DNA from: Clostridium_AI sp964409685
GTDB taxonomy: Bacteria; Bacillota; Clostridia; Lachnospirales; Lachnospiraceae
NCBI GenBank assembly: GCA_964409685.1
Contig: CAYPEJ010000006.1
Location: forward strand, 1 to 64,000
Reading direction: 5' to 3'
Length of the DNA: 64,000 nt
The notes beneath the pieces are model-generated. The model was given only the letters and a program-made list of their open reading frames with translations, did not search any database and was not told the DNA's origin. The position numbers and the translations under genes are program-made. Positions 25,264 to 35,643 of this stretch are shown in pieces (the stretch's first letter is position 1; every line of letters begins with the position of its first letter).

Positions 25264-26346
25264 CTAAGAAAATGAAAAGAAAAATTTCTTTTTTCGTTTT
25301 TCCATTCGGTTCTTGTATTCTTCTACACAAGGATCTTTTATCTGATAAATTCGTTCACTAGCAGAGCCATCTTCCGTTTTTTGCGTTTGGCAACGGTTTT
25401 GATAGAGAAAACGAACCAATTCATAGCAGTCAATCCAGATTTCATTATTTCCATCTTTTTGACATTCATCAAAAATTAGTTGAAGTCCAAAGTGTAGATG
25501 CGCAGTATCAATGTTGTTGGTATTTTCAGTTTTACTATAGCCAGTTCTTCCAAGATATCCTATAACGTCACCAGCACTTACGATACTACCAACTTCTAAT
25601 GATTTGGTAAAAGGATAATCTTTTCTTAGATGTGCATAGTAATAATAGCGCTGCTTATCAAAACTTCGAATTCCAATACGCCATCCGCCATATTGATTCC
25701 AACCAATTGCTTCTACATAGCCAGATTCTACTGCAACAATAGGAGTTCCTATACAGCCCATCATATCATGGCCAAGGTGACGACGTTTGTAACCATAAGA
25801 TCTGGAAACACCAAAATCATCGTAATCGTTATAATAGTAACCACAAGCAATAGGAGAATATCCTTTTAGTCCATATTTTTTTACCCATTCTGTTTTGTCG
25901 GAATTATCATCTACACATTCTTGGATTTCATACTCACCAACAAGTCCTCCAAGAACAGCTGTATATGCTTTTTTATAGTAAGAAAAATATTTCATATCCT
26001 TTGTAATGGATTCAATCGTTTCCGTTTTACTTGTTAGCGTTTCCGCAAGCTTACTCATGGTGTCCAGTGAGCTATTTGTAAAATTTCCACCATTTTTACA
26101 TGCACAGTAAGCCAAAAGATCGATCCAGTTTAAATGCACATCCGTTTGGTAAGATTCTACGTCGTATTTGTAAGCTGCGGTCATGGCGGAAGCAGTAACA
26201 GTGAAATCTACCCACTTGATATAGGAGCGCTCGGTTGTGCTTGTTGTGATAGATTCCGAATTGGTTTTATGTACAAATTGAATTCCTGCGATGGAGATTG
26301 CAAGGACGCAAAGAAATGGTAAAAGAAACTTATAATATTTTTTCAT
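25264..26346 (-). CDS. Membrane-anchored M23-family metallopeptidase
   Basis: ATG 26346 with TTGAGGT upstream gives 360 residues; GTG/ATG sites further upstream are less suitable. An N-terminal helix (FLLPFLCVLAISIAGI) is a signal or anchor. The C-terminal domain contains the LytM zinc motif: RRHLGHDMMG, where His and Asp are ligands, and TAHLHFGLQL, which holds the HLH ligand pair. The central YAHLRKD and GYLGRTGYS are also typical. It probably cuts peptidoglycan cross-bridges or serves spore or septum remodelling. It is divergent from the phosphatase at 26513. Confidence 0.88.
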   Translation of the reverse strand: MKKYYKFLLPFLCVLAISIAGIQFVHKTNSESITTSTTERSYIKWVDFTVTASAMTAAYKYDVESYQTDVHLNWIDLLAYCACKNGGNFTNSSLDTMSKLAETLTSKTETIESITKDMKYFSYYKKAYTAVLGGLVGEYEIQECVDDNSDKTEWVKKYGLKGYSPIACGYYYNDYDDFGVSRSYGYKRRHLGHDMMGCIGTPIVAVESGYVEAIGWNQYGGWRIGIRSFDKQRYYYYAHLRKDYPFTKSLEVGSIVSAGDVIGYLGRTGYSKTENTNNIDTAHLHFGLQLIFDECQKDGNNEIWIDCYELVRFLYQNRCQTQKTEDGSASERIYQIKDPCVEEYKNRMEKRKKKFFFSFS

Positions 26347-26439
26347 AAATACCTCAAAAGTGCACACGTAATCGTTTATAGTCTATGAAGAAAAAGTATT
26401 TCCTATTACTAAATACCTTGTACTCTCAAAAAAAGATTG

Positions 26440-26471
26440 TTATGATAGGTTATCATGATAGATTATCATAA
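26440..26471. promoter_or_regulatory. Interlaced palindrome between divergent genes
   Basis: TTATGATA (26440-26447) and TATCATAA (26464-26471) form an outer inverted repeat. A central TTATCATGATA adds two more half-sites in the same motif, so TATCAT or its complement occurs four times in 32 nt. It lies between the M23 gene and the phosphatase gene and looks like an operator for a dimeric regulator. Confidence 0.5.
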
Positions 26472-26512
26472 GAGTATCTTAAGAAGAAAAATGGACGAAA
26501 GGGTGTTAGGGG

Positions 26513-27160
26513 ATGAGAATTTATCTGATTCGGCATGCCAAGCAGGAAAGTAAGTTGTGTAACGATAATACACCATTGTGTGAGATAGGGAGAACACAGG
26601 CACAGTTACTGGGAAAAAGATTCAGACAATATAACATAGATGCGATTTATGCAAGTGATTTGATTCGTGCTTATGAGACGGCTGAGATTATGGCAAAGGA
26701 ATTGGAAAAGTCATATACCATTCAGATGCGAAGTGGTCTACGAGAAACAGATTTCGGAGAACTTACGTATCAATTAGATTCGGATATTAAAGTGAAATAT
26801 AAAGAATTCATGGAATCTAGATATCATGTAGAAGAGGATTGGGCGTATCCTGGTGGCGAAAGTGGACAAGAAGTGTATAACCGTGCCAAAGCAGTGTTGG
26901 ATGAAATCATTTCAACGGGATTAGAAAAGGGCTGTAAAAATATTGCAGTTGTAACCCATGGTGGAACAATACGTGTTTTATTGGCAGGACTATTTCAAAA
27001 GTCACAAAAAGATAGGCTGCTTTTTAGTAAATGTATGGAGCGTGGTGGATTTTCAGAGATTTACTATGAAGAAGAAACGGGAAGATTTTATCTGGAACGA
27101 CTAAATGATTATGCGCATTTAGAAGGAAGACCAGAGTGTATGATGAGAAAGGACAACTAG
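26513..27160 (+). CDS. Histidine phosphatase family protein
   Basis: This 215-residue protein starts at ATG 26513 after GTTAGGGG. It has the phosphoglycerate-mutase-like catalytic motif LIRHAKQES (RHA instead of RHG) near the N-terminus, ASDLIRAYETAEIMA with a phosphate-binding Arg, GLRETDFGEL, and the second His in IAVVTHGGTIRVLL. These cover the full catalytic pocket. It may act on phosphosugars or cobalamin-type intermediates; the substrate is not evident. The maf gene follows with 1 nt between stop and start. Confidence 0.9.
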   Translation: MRIYLIRHAKQESKLCNDNTPLCEIGRTQAQLLGKRFRQYNIDAIYASDLIRAYETAEIMAKELEKSYTIQMRSGLRETDFGELTYQLDSDIKVKYKEFMESRYHVEEDWAYPGGESGQEVYNRAKAVLDEIISTGLEKGCKNIAVVTHGGTIRVLLAGLFQKSQKDRLLFSKCMERGGFSEIYYEEETGRFYLERLNDYAHLEGRPECMMRKDN

Positions 27161-27161
27161 T

Positions 27162-27761
27162 ATGTATCAATATATTTTAGCTTCAGGATCACCTAGAAGA
27201 AAAGAGATTTTAGAACAATGTGGAGTTCATTTTGTTGTGGAGAAGAGTGAGGTAGAGGAAAATACAACAAAGACAGAACCAGGTGAGGTGGTAAAAGAAT
27301 TATCTTTCGTAAAAGCAATGGATGTGGCAGAAAAGACAAAAGAAGAAACCTGTATTGTAATTGGTGCAGACACAATTGTAGCAAATGGTTCTGTGATCTT
27401 GGGCAAACCAAAGGATAGACAAGAGGCATTTCAAATGGTTCAGTCCATTCAAGGACATGCACACTCTGTATATACAGGTGTGGCTTTGATTATAAAGGAT
27501 GGAGAAGGGAAAAAAGTAATTTCTTTTTATGAAGAAACAAAAGTTGAAATCGCAGATATGACAGAGGAAGAAATCAGAGATTACGTAGCAACAGGAGAGC
27601 CAGATGATAAAGCTGGTGCATATGCCATTCAAGGTATCTTTGCGAATTTTGTAAAAGGGATTCAAGGGGATTACTATAATGTGGTTGGATTGCCAATAGC
27701 AAGAATATATGCCGAATTAAAGAAGATTGGCATAGACCTAAAAAAAGATTGCAAAAAATAG
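27162..27761 (+). CDS. maf: Maf nucleotide pyrophosphatase
   Basis: This 199-residue protein starts at ATG 27162. It shows the Maf opening ILASGSPRRKEIL, then VIGADTIVANGSVILGKPKDRQEA, and KAGAYAIQGIFANFVKGIQGDYYNVVGLP. These are the conserved substrate-binding and acidic metal sites of dTTP/UTP pyrophosphatases. It removes noncanonical or excess nucleotides and can affect septation. It is translationally close to the histidine phosphatase upstream. Confidence 0.94.
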   Translation: MYQYILASGSPRRKEILEQCGVHFVVEKSEVEENTTKTEPGEVVKELSFVKAMDVAEKTKEETCIVIGADTIVANGSVILGKPKDRQEAFQMVQSIQGHAHSVYTGVALIIKDGEGKKVISFYEETKVEIADMTEEEIRDYVATGEPDDKAGAYAIQGIFANFVKGIQGDYYNVVGLPIARIYAELKKIGIDLKKDCKK

Positions 27762-27817
27762 GATATTAAGCCTGCTGTTGAAATAGTATAGTAAAAAGAA
27801 GTTTTAGAGGTCTAGAA

Positions 27818-29107
27818 ATGAGTAGGTTGCAAGGTGACAAAAAGCAGCGAATTTTTTTTCGAATTGTTTCAGCAGGGATATTCCTTAGTTGCATTTTATT
27901 GTTGTATGACCCAAGTGGAGAAGTGATAGAAGAAACATCAACAGGAGAGGTAACAGAAGGGGCGTATACGTTATCCAATACACAAGTCGATATGATAACC
28001 AGTGCTCCAGAAGTGTATCCTTCCGAGGGTGACGAAAATGAGAATACAGACGATTTGCAAAAAGAAGCATTTTCCTACGATTCCTTATCCACGTTAGAGG
28101 CAGTGGAAACGATTAGTATGGGAAACGAGGATATAAAAGTAAAAGGAATCTATGTAACAGGACCAGTTGCAGGTTCCAAAAAGATGGATGAATTAGTTCA
28201 TCTTGTAGAAACTACAAAACTAAATGCGATGGTAATCGACATAAAAAATGACAGCGGTGAAGTGACTTATAAGATGGATTATGAACTTGCAAAACAGATT
28301 GGTGCAACGAAAAATTATATTCCAGACATTCAGTCTATGATACAGAAGTTAAAAGAAAAAGATATTTATTTAATTGCTCGTGTAGTAGCATTTAAAGATC
28401 CTATTTTGGCGGAAAAGATTCCAGCTTATAGTCTGAAGAAGAAAGATGGAACCATTTTTCGAGATAGTCAGGGGCTTGCTTGGGTGAACCCATATCATAC
28501 AGATGTATGGAATTACAATTATAATATAGCAAAACAAGCAGCTCTTCTTGGATTTGATGAGATTCAGTTTGACTATATTCGATTTTCCACAGATGGAGGA
28601 ATGAAAGATGTGACATTTGGAGGAAAGGAAGCAACGCTATCAAAGGCTGATGTTATTACGCAGTTTACAAAGTACATCACTGAAAATCTGCAGCCTTATG
28701 GAGTAAAAGTTTCTGCAGATGTGTATGGAGCAATTATAGCAAGTGAAGCAGATAGTAAGATTGTAGGGCAGGATTATGAAGACATGTCAAATCATTTAGA
28801 CTGTATCTGTCCTATGATTTATCCATCTCAGTTTGCAAAAGGAAGTTATGGGGTAAGTAACCCTGATAGTTCTCCTTATGATATTATTTATCGTTCCCTC
28901 TTAGATTCGAAGGAAAAATTAGCAGAAAATCAAGATATTACAGTTCGGCCATGGCTTCAAGATTTTACAGCAACGTGGTTAAGTCCTCATATTACATACG
29001 ATACGGAGCAGATACGGGCACAGATTGAAGCGGTTTATGCTAGTGGTTATGAAGAATGGATACTTTGGAATGCCAGCAATAATTATTCAGTAGGGGCATT
29101 GCAGTAA
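27818..29107 (+). CDS. Putative glycoside hydrolase, DUF4015-like
   Basis: This 429-residue protein has an N-terminal membrane segment (IFFRIVSAGIFLSCILLLY) and an acidic spacer to about residue 105. The catalytic barrel starts IKVKGIYVTGPVAGSKKMDELVHL and includes AMVIDIKNDSGEV, LIARVVAFKDP, GFDEIQFDYIRFS, GVKVSADVYGA and DCICPMIYPSQF. These resemble the TIM-barrel family called putative glycoside hydrolase or DUF4015. It probably acts on an external polysaccharide. Confidence 0.85.
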   Translation: MSRLQGDKKQRIFFRIVSAGIFLSCILLLYDPSGEVIEETSTGEVTEGAYTLSNTQVDMITSAPEVYPSEGDENENTDDLQKEAFSYDSLSTLEAVETISMGNEDIKVKGIYVTGPVAGSKKMDELVHLVETTKLNAMVIDIKNDSGEVTYKMDYELAKQIGATKNYIPDIQSMIQKLKEKDIYLIARVVAFKDPILAEKIPAYSLKKKDGTIFRDSQGLAWVNPYHTDVWNYNYNIAKQAALLGFDEIQFDYIRFSTDGGMKDVTFGGKEATLSKADVITQFTKYITENLQPYGVKVSADVYGAIIASEADSKIVGQDYEDMSNHLDCICPMIYPSQFAKGSYGVSNPDSSPYDIIYRSLLDSKEKLAENQDITVRPWLQDFTATWLSPHITYDTEQIRAQIEAVYASGYEEWILWNASNNYSVGALQ

Positions 29108-29168
29108 GCATTACGATTAAGCAGGGATAAATAGTGAGGGAGAAAATACGAAAGTTTGAGGTGTAAAA

Positions 29169-29897
29169 ATGCTTATAAGATACGCATTTAATATTCAAGG
29201 GATAGAAGTAGATGAGTTGTTTCATAAGTTAGAAACATTGGTTTCACCAGAGCGATATGAAAAAATGCAGAGATATCATTTTGAGGTAGATAAAATTCGT
29301 TCCCTCTTTGCTGAAATTTTGTTACGCTATGGATTAATGATACATTTCGGCTTGGAGGGAGATGTAATTCAATTCGAAACAAATGAATATGGAAAACCTA
29401 GATTAAAAGGGTGTGAGGGGATTTGTTTTAATGTTTCACATTCAGGAGATTGGGTTATTTGTGCCATTTCATCGGAACAAGTAGGGGTAGATGTGGAGCA
29501 GGTGAAAGAAAAAAATCTTGATATCGCAGAACGATTTTATGCAGAGGAAGAGTATCAGACTTTGTTACAATGTGAGCATCCAAGCGAGTTGTTTTATCGG
29601 TATTGGACACTAAAGGAAAGTTATGTAAAAGCAGAAGGAAAAGGAATGTCGATACCATTTGATTCTTTTGCATTTCGTATCGAGGATATGGATTCTGATA
29701 GAAAATCAGATACGAATTCTCATAAGATTTACGATAAAATTTCTTTGACAGTAAACAATGAAATCTGTACAAAATACCAATTCCAAGTATATAACATTGC
29801 AGAGGATTTCCAAGTTGCTACTTGTAGCAGTGAGGCAATAGAGGGTAAATTTGAACAGATAACAATTCAGGACATAGAAGCTACGTTATTGGTGTAA
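29169..29897 (+). CDS. 4'-phosphopantetheinyl transferase, Sfp-like
   Basis: This 242-residue protein starts at ATG 29169. The Sfp signature is clear: CFNVSHSGDWVICAIS, VGVDVEQV (metal-binding Asp-Val-Glu), and RYWTLKESYVKAEGKGMSIPFDSFAF. It transfers phosphopantetheine from CoA to carrier proteins. No polyketide or peptide synthetase lies in this window, so its carrier partner is elsewhere or it serves fatty acid ACP. The gene follows the DUF4015 gene by 61 nt. Confidence 0.93.
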   Translation: MLIRYAFNIQGIEVDELFHKLETLVSPERYEKMQRYHFEVDKIRSLFAEILLRYGLMIHFGLEGDVIQFETNEYGKPRLKGCEGICFNVSHSGDWVICAISSEQVGVDVEQVKEKNLDIAERFYAEEEYQTLLQCEHPSELFYRYWTLKESYVKAEGKGMSIPFDSFAFRIEDMDSDRKSDTNSHKIYDKISLTVNNEICTKYQFQVYNIAEDFQVATCSSEAIEGKFEQITIQDIEATLLV

Positions 29898-29954
29898 TTG
29901 AGGCATATTTCATAACCTTTCTCAATATATTGAATATAAGGAGGAAGGTTAAAT

Positions 29955-30728
29955 ATGAAATATGTAAAGAGGGGATTTTGTTTTGTATTAATTTTATTAC
30001 TAACAGTAACGTGTATGGGAGACAAGCAGTATATTCAAGCACATACCACGGAACAGGTTCAATACCTTTATTATTCAGGGATATTGGGGTATAGTGAAGA
30101 TACAGGTGAAGATGACTATTTAGATTACTATTTAAATTACATTTGTTTTAATGAAAATGTGGATGTAAAAGTACTCTTAGAATTGGATGTTTCCAAGATA
30201 AACGCAGAAAAGAGTGGTACTAACATTGGTGGACATGTTCAGTTTGCTTTGACAAAGGATGAAGCACATTCTAAGTGGATGGATGACCTTCCGTTATATC
30301 CAAATGTACAAACATCTTATACAGAGACATTTTCCTTATACAAAGGATATTATACAATAGAGCTACATTTGCTACGTGATGAATATGCATATATTCCATT
30401 TAAGATTACACTACAAGTGACGAAAAATGATTCATTGCCAGATGTAGATACAGAAGCAACCATTTGGCTTAAGGATGGATGGGAGGATATCGTTGTCTAT
30501 AAAGGGAAACAGGATAAGAAGATAGATATGTACAAAAAGCTTGGCATAAGTTCTTGGAACACAATAAGACGGAAGAATCTCTCTTATTCCAGTAGCAATA
30601 TAAAAGTGGCTACCATTGATAAACGAGGAATTTTACATATCAAGAAGACAGGAGTTGCAAAGGTAACAATATGTTTGCCAAATCATCAATACGTTGTAAG
30701 CACAATTAGAGTAAAAAGGCTGAAATAA
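29955..30728 (+). CDS. Secreted protein with Ig-like C-terminal domain
   Basis: This 257-residue protein starts at ATG 29955 after AAGGAGGAAGG. An N-terminal signal segment (FCFVLILLLTVTCMG) may include a poor lipobox (LTVTC). Residues about 40-160 are Tyr- and Asp-rich and hydrophilic and are not recognised. The C-terminal SYSSSNIKVATIDKRGILHIKKTGVAKVTI pattern fits a bacterial Ig-like group 2 fold. The last residues are basic (VKRLK). It is probably an extracellular or wall-associated protein. Confidence 0.65.
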   Translation: MKYVKRGFCFVLILLLTVTCMGDKQYIQAHTTEQVQYLYYSGILGYSEDTGEDDYLDYYLNYICFNENVDVKVLLELDVSKINAEKSGTNIGGHVQFALTKDEAHSKWMDDLPLYPNVQTSYTETFSLYKGYYTIELHLLRDEYAYIPFKITLQVTKNDSLPDVDTEATIWLKDGWEDIVVYKGKQDKKIDMYKKLGISSWNTIRRKNLSYSSSNIKVATIDKRGILHIKKTGVAKVTICLPNHQYVVSTIRVKRLK

Positions 30729-30756
30729 GAAGTAATTGAAGTTATGTTCGATAAAG

Positions 30757-30804
30757 AATAGGATTGCCACTTTTGAAAATGCAAAAGTGCAATCCTATTT
30801 CTTT
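30757..30804 (+). terminator. Terminator after the secreted Ig-like gene
   Basis: AATAGGATTG plus CACTTTTG pairs with CAAAAGTG plus CAATCCTATT, interrupted by a one-base bulge. TTCTTTG follows. It ends the block that started at 26513. The remaining gap to 31010 has no gene; a TATAAT at 30970-30975 is the likely -10 of the MFS gene. Confidence 0.75.
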
Positions 30805-31010
30805 GCAGCAATCCTGTTTGGCAAAGAGGCAGCATTATAAAAGAATGAAATTAGTTACATTAAATGAATTGTAAAGTGAAACAGATAATATAAATAATAA
30901 AAGAGTGTTAAAAAATTACATTAACATATATTAGTTTCAATATTTTCGTTGAAGTTTCCATCAGAAGGGTATAATGGATGGGATAAGAATATAGAGAGGA
31001 GAAGTTAGTA

Positions 31011-32321
31011 TTGGAAGTAGCAAAGAGTAATAACAATTTCAACAAATTCTTAGTTATCTGGTTAGGGGAATTAATATCAAATATTGGTTCGGGAATGACA
31101 ACATTTGGATTAGGAGTTTATGTTTGGCAATTAACGCGCTCTGCAGTAGATGTATCACTTGTAGAGATGGCCGCATTATTACCTATGATTTTACTATGTC
31201 CAGCTGCTGGCGTTTTAGCTGATCGTTTTGATAGAAGACTGCTTATGATACTAGGAGACCTGATATCTGCATTTGGTCTTATCACCATGTTAGTGCTTAT
31301 GCATACAGGTAACATTCAAGTATGGCAGATTTGTTTATGTGTTGGTTTTGATTCAGCATTTATATCATTATTAGATCCAGCATATAAAGCTACTATCACA
31401 GACCTATTAACAGAAGAAGATTATACAAAGGCTACTGGGATGGTATCCATAGCATCATCTTCTAAGTTTCTAATCTCACCAGTTATTGGTGGTATTGTAC
31501 TAGTGGTTGCAGGTATGGAAGTTATCTTATTAATTGATATTTGTACTATTGCAGTAACAGTTTGTGCAATCATTTCTGTTAGAAATACATTAGCACACAA
31601 ATCCGCAGTGAAGAAAGAAATGCACTTTTTCAAGGACTTAAAAGAAGGATGGAACATTATCACAGAATCCAAAGGTGTCCTTCAACTTATTATTTTGGTA
31701 TCTCTATTGACGTTTTATATGGGATTCTTCCAAGTGTTAGCGAAGCCAATGTGTTTAGCATTTGTAAGTGAGAAGACAACTGGTATTATGCAGACGATCT
31801 GTGCTTGCGGTATGATGGTATCCGGTATCGTAATCGGTAGTAAAGGGTTAAAAGGAAAATATGTAAATACTATGGTAATTAGCTGTATGTTAGCAGGATT
31901 AGGTATGGCAGGATTCGGTGTTACAACGAATATCCCAATTATCATTTTATTTGGTTTTATATTCTTCCTAACACTACCTTATGCCAATACAAGTATTGAT
32001 GTATTAATTCGTAAATCAATTGACAACGATAAGCAGGGACGAGCTTGGGGCTTAATTTCCTTGTTATCACAAGTAGGATGTGCAATTGCTTATATGTTGT
32101 CAGGTGTTTTGGCAGATTACATATTTAATCCAGCATTGCAGGAAGGTGGCGCATTAGCAGATTCTGTTGGTAAAATCTTGGGAACTGGTGAAACAAGGGG
32201 AATTGGACTTTTACTAATTGTTGCAGGTGTAGGATTAATCATTACAGCATTATGCGTATTCCGTTCTAAAAGTATTCGTGAGTTAGAAAACGCACATCAA
32301 CAAGAAGAAGTAGTAGCGTAG
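31011..32321 (+). CDS. MFS-family transporter
   Basis: This 436-residue protein starts at TTG 31011 behind GAGAGGAGAAG. It has 12 predicted helices. The loop after helix 2 carries AGVLADRFDRRLLM, the major facilitator signature. WLGELISNIGSGMTTFGLGVYVWQLT in helix 1 and VLADYIFN late in the protein resemble the macrolide-efflux (MefA-like) branch. It probably exports a small hydrophobic molecule or drug; the substrate is not predictable. The downstream FtsX-type ABC genes lie 49 nt away in the same direction. Confidence 0.9.
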   Translation: MEVAKSNNNFNKFLVIWLGELISNIGSGMTTFGLGVYVWQLTRSAVDVSLVEMAALLPMILLCPAAGVLADRFDRRLLMILGDLISAFGLITMLVLMHTGNIQVWQICLCVGFDSAFISLLDPAYKATITDLLTEEDYTKATGMVSIASSSKFLISPVIGGIVLVVAGMEVILLIDICTIAVTVCAIISVRNTLAHKSAVKKEMHFFKDLKEGWNIITESKGVLQLIILVSLLTFYMGFFQVLAKPMCLAFVSEKTTGIMQTICACGMMVSGIVIGSKGLKGKYVNTMVISCMLAGLGMAGFGVTTNIPIIILFGFIFFLTLPYANTSIDVLIRKSIDNDKQGRAWGLISLLSQVGCAIAYMLSGVLADYIFNPALQEGGALADSVGKILGTGETRGIGLLLIVAGVGLIITALCVFRSKSIRELENAHQQEEVVA

Positions 32322-32370
32322 CAAAAGAAAAGTGTCTAATACATAATCATGGGAGGAATGGAAAAAAAGT

Positions 32371-34722
32371 ATGTTTTTGAAGATAGTAAAAAATGACTTT
32401 TTACGTAAAAAAGTCATTACCATAACAGTATTTGTTTTTATTACGTTAGCAGTTTTGCTTGGCGCAAGTGCAACAAATATTATCGCCAATTTAATTCAGT
32501 CCATGCAGGATTTGAAGCAATGTGCTGTACCAGCAGATATTACACAGATGCATGCTGGTGATATCGATCAAGTTGTAATTGATCAGTTTACAGCGGAACA
32601 CAGTGAAGATATTTTGTATCAAGAGACTATGAAACTCTTGAATGTAGAAGGTATTGATATTCATTTTAGGGAAAATGAAACCATGTCGGGAACGGTTCAA
32701 GATATTTCTTTTGTAGTACAAAATAAAAATTTTGACTTTATCTTAGACTTGAATAATCAAAAGCTCGATATGAAAGATGGGGAAACTGCATGCCCAATTT
32801 ATTTTATGCAGGAATATAATCTTTCACTTGGTGACGTAATTACAGTAACATTAGGAGATAACTATGTAAAAGAATTTGTGATTACTGAATATGCAAGAGA
32901 TTTTGAGATGAATTCTTCCTTGACTTCATCCAAGCGTTTTGTGATTAGTCAAGCAGACTATAACGAAATGTTAGAAAAAGGTAATCCAGAAGTAGAGTAC
33001 CTAATTGAGTTTAAAATGAAGGATGGTGGAGACACACAAGCGGTTCAGACAGCATACATTGACGAAAAACTACCTGCGAATGGACCAACAGTTGGTGGAA
33101 CTATCTTCATGCTTTTTGACGCATTATCCGATGCAACAGTAGCCATGGTTATTATTTTAATCAGTGTGTTACTAATTATTATAGCTGCGTTATGTATTCG
33201 TCTTACGTTTATTGCAACCATCGACGAAGACTTACGTGAAATCGGTGTAATGAAGGCAATGGGAATTCCAAAGAAAGATATTAAGAAGGTTTATATTAAT
33301 AAATACAGAATTATGTCTGCGATAGCAGGAGTAGTTGGATATCTACTTTCTTTTGCCATTGTAAATGTATTTACTGCAAATATGAGATTATATATTTCCT
33401 CTGATTTGTCAGGTGGTCTAAAATATATCTTATCCATAGTTGCACCAATCTTAGTTTACGTAATGATTATTCTATACTGTAAGAAGGTATTAAAGAGAAT
33501 CGATAAGATATCAGCAGTAGAAGCCCTACGTTCTGGTGTTATCGACCAAAAGAAGAATAAGAAATATAGATGCCCATTATCCAGCAATAAAGTACTTAGT
33601 ACGAACATTTACATGGGTGTTCGTGATGTTTGGAGACGTGCGAAGTTATATCGTCTATTGATTATCATTTTTATTGTATGTACCTTCCTAGTAGTATTAC
33701 CTTTAAATGTTTATAACACGATGCGCTCACCAGAGTTCTCTACCTACATGGGAATTGGAAGATGTGATATGCGTGTGGATCTTCGTAAAACAGATACCAT
33801 TACAGAAGACTTTAAAGCACTTCAAGAAGATCTACAAAATGATCAAGATATCGAAAAGAGTGCAGCATTTATCACTTGTTCTTATCAAATTAAAAACGTG
33901 GAAGACGAATGGGATTATATCAACATTGAACTTGGTGATTTCTCCGTATTCCCACTTCAATATCTGAAAGGATAAGCTCCAAAAGCAGATGGAGAGATTG
34001 CACTTTCTTACGCAAATGCAGAAGAATTAGCGAAGAAAGTTGGCGATCAAGTCATTGTAAATGTTGGCGAAGATGAAAAGACTATGACAGTATGCGGTAT
34101 CTACCAAGATATTACCAATGGTGGTAAGACCGCAAAAGCAACTCCAAGTTTAGGAATCAACCAAAATTCTATCCTATGGTATATCATAAGCATGGATTTG
34201 GCACCAGGAGTAGTGAAACAAGACAAGATGGAATACTTCCGTACTTCTTATGATTCTGCACAAGTGAATGATATTCAAGAATATACAAGACAGACATTAG
34301 GAAATATCATCGATCAGATGAGTACGATTGTAGTCGCTGGAATTGTAATTGCAGCAGTCATTGCCACTTTGATTACAGCATTATTCTTAAAGATGTTATT
34401 ATCAAAGGATATGTCTCAGATTGCAATTATGAGAAGTCTTGGATTAACATCCAACAATATTCGTGAACAGTACATGGCAGGAACTATGCTTGTGCTAGTA
34501 ATCGGTATTATCTTAGGTGTGTTAGTAGCTCAATTCTTAGGAGAGTTCTTAGTAAGTATGGCTATGTCATCTATGGGAGCAGCAAGTATTCAATTTGTTC
34601 AAAGCATCTGGCAAGTATGGTTACTATGCCCAGTAGCATTGATTTTAATTGTTGGAATCACCATTTCCATTTGCTGTAAAGTAGTATCAAAAGATGATTT
34701 ATCAGTAATATTAAGAAGTTAG
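32371..34722 (+). pseudogene. FtsX-type ABC permease gene interrupted by one in-frame TAA
   Basis: The frame encodes a 783-codon permease with a single stop, TAA, at 33973-33975. The upstream part (534 residues) has the first membrane helix, extracellular domain and a FtsX block (IDEDLREIGVMKAMGIPKKDIKKVYINKY). The sequence continues in the same frame as APKADGEIALSYANAEELAKKVGDQV, and the final 212-residue part contains another FtsX block (IAIMRSLGLTSNNIREQYM). No frameshift or insertion is needed, so one base change explains the break. Either the gene is recently inactivated, or readthrough, a sequencing error or two separate chains apply. The ATPase gene next to it is intact. Confidence 0.85.
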
Positions 34723-34750
34723 GTTGTAGGAGAACATTGGAGGATCAGTT

Positions 34751-35518
34751 ATGAAAAATATGATAGAGGCGAAGAATCTCAGCAAAGAAGTATTGTTGGG
34801 TAAAGATAATCGTCTTCAAATTTTAAAAGACGTTAACTTTTCAATTGAAGAAGGCGAATTTATATCCGTTATGGGACCATCTGGTAGTGGTAAATCCACA
34901 CTGTTATATAATGTAAGTGGAATGGACCGAGTAACATCTGGAACGATTCATTTTGATGGAGAAGAGATTACAAAGTTAGATGAAGAAGCATTAGCAAAGA
35001 TTCGACTTGGAAAAATGGGATTTATCTTCCAAGATATCAATCTTCTAAAGAATTTATCCATCATTGATAACATTGTATTTCCAGCGCTTATGTCCAAGAG
35101 AGAGGACAGTGAAAAAATTTACCAGAGAGCAAGAAAGTTAATGCAGATGACAGGGATTGAAGCAATCGCTGACAACAATATTACACAAGCATCTGGTGGA
35201 CAGTTACAAAGAGTTGGTATCTGCCGTTCTTTAATTAATACACCATCTATTATCTTTGGCGATGAACCTACTGGTGCATTAAATTCAAAGTCAACCGTAG
35301 AGATTATGTCCATTCTTGCGGACATTAATAGAGATGGTACAACTATTATGCTTGTAACACATGACTCTAAAGTTGCGGCAAGAACAGAACGTGTTCTTTT
35401 CATGATCGATGGTAAGATTGTAGCAAAAAAGAGAATGGGAAAATACGATGAAAAACGTGAAAGTATCAAAGACCGTGAAGAAACTATTATGAAGTGGTTA
35501 GTTCAAAACGGTTTCTAG
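34751..35518 (+). CDS. ABC transporter ATPase paired with the interrupted permease
   Basis: This 255-residue ATPase has GPSGSGKST (Walker A), FIFQDINLLKNLSIIDN after the Q-loop, ASGGQLQRVGICRSL (signature, with Ala in place of Leu), IIFGDEPTGALNS (Walker B, with Asn in place of the usual D-loop Asp) and LVTHD. It belongs to the MacB/BceA-like class and begins 28 nt after the permease gene. If the permease really is broken the ATPase may have lost its partner. Confidence 0.92.
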   Translation: MKNMIEAKNLSKEVLLGKDNRLQILKDVNFSIEEGEFISVMGPSGSGKSTLLYNVSGMDRVTSGTIHFDGEEITKLDEEALAKIRLGKMGFIFQDINLLKNLSIIDNIVFPALMSKREDSEKIYQRARKLMQMTGIEAIADNNITQASGGQLQRVGICRSLINTPSIIFGDEPTGALNSKSTVEIMSILADINRDGTTIMLVTHDSKVAARTERVLFMIDGKIVAKKRMGKYDEKRESIKDREETIMKWLVQNGF

Positions 35519-35566
35519 GATTTTCGTGCCGTTTAAATATGTTGAAATTAGTTAAATAAGTTTAGT

Positions 35567-35607
35567 AAACAAAGGTTTTGTTCAATCTTGAAGCCTTTGT
35601 TTTTTTG
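35567..35607 (+). terminator. Terminator after the ABC ATPase
   Basis: AAACAAAGG at 35567-35575 pairs with CCTTTGTTT at 35594-35602, and the T run TTTTTTT follows. It separates the ABC unit from the feo operon. Confidence 0.85.
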
Positions 35608-35643
35608 AAGAAAAGATTTTGAAAAAAATTCTCAATTTCATTA

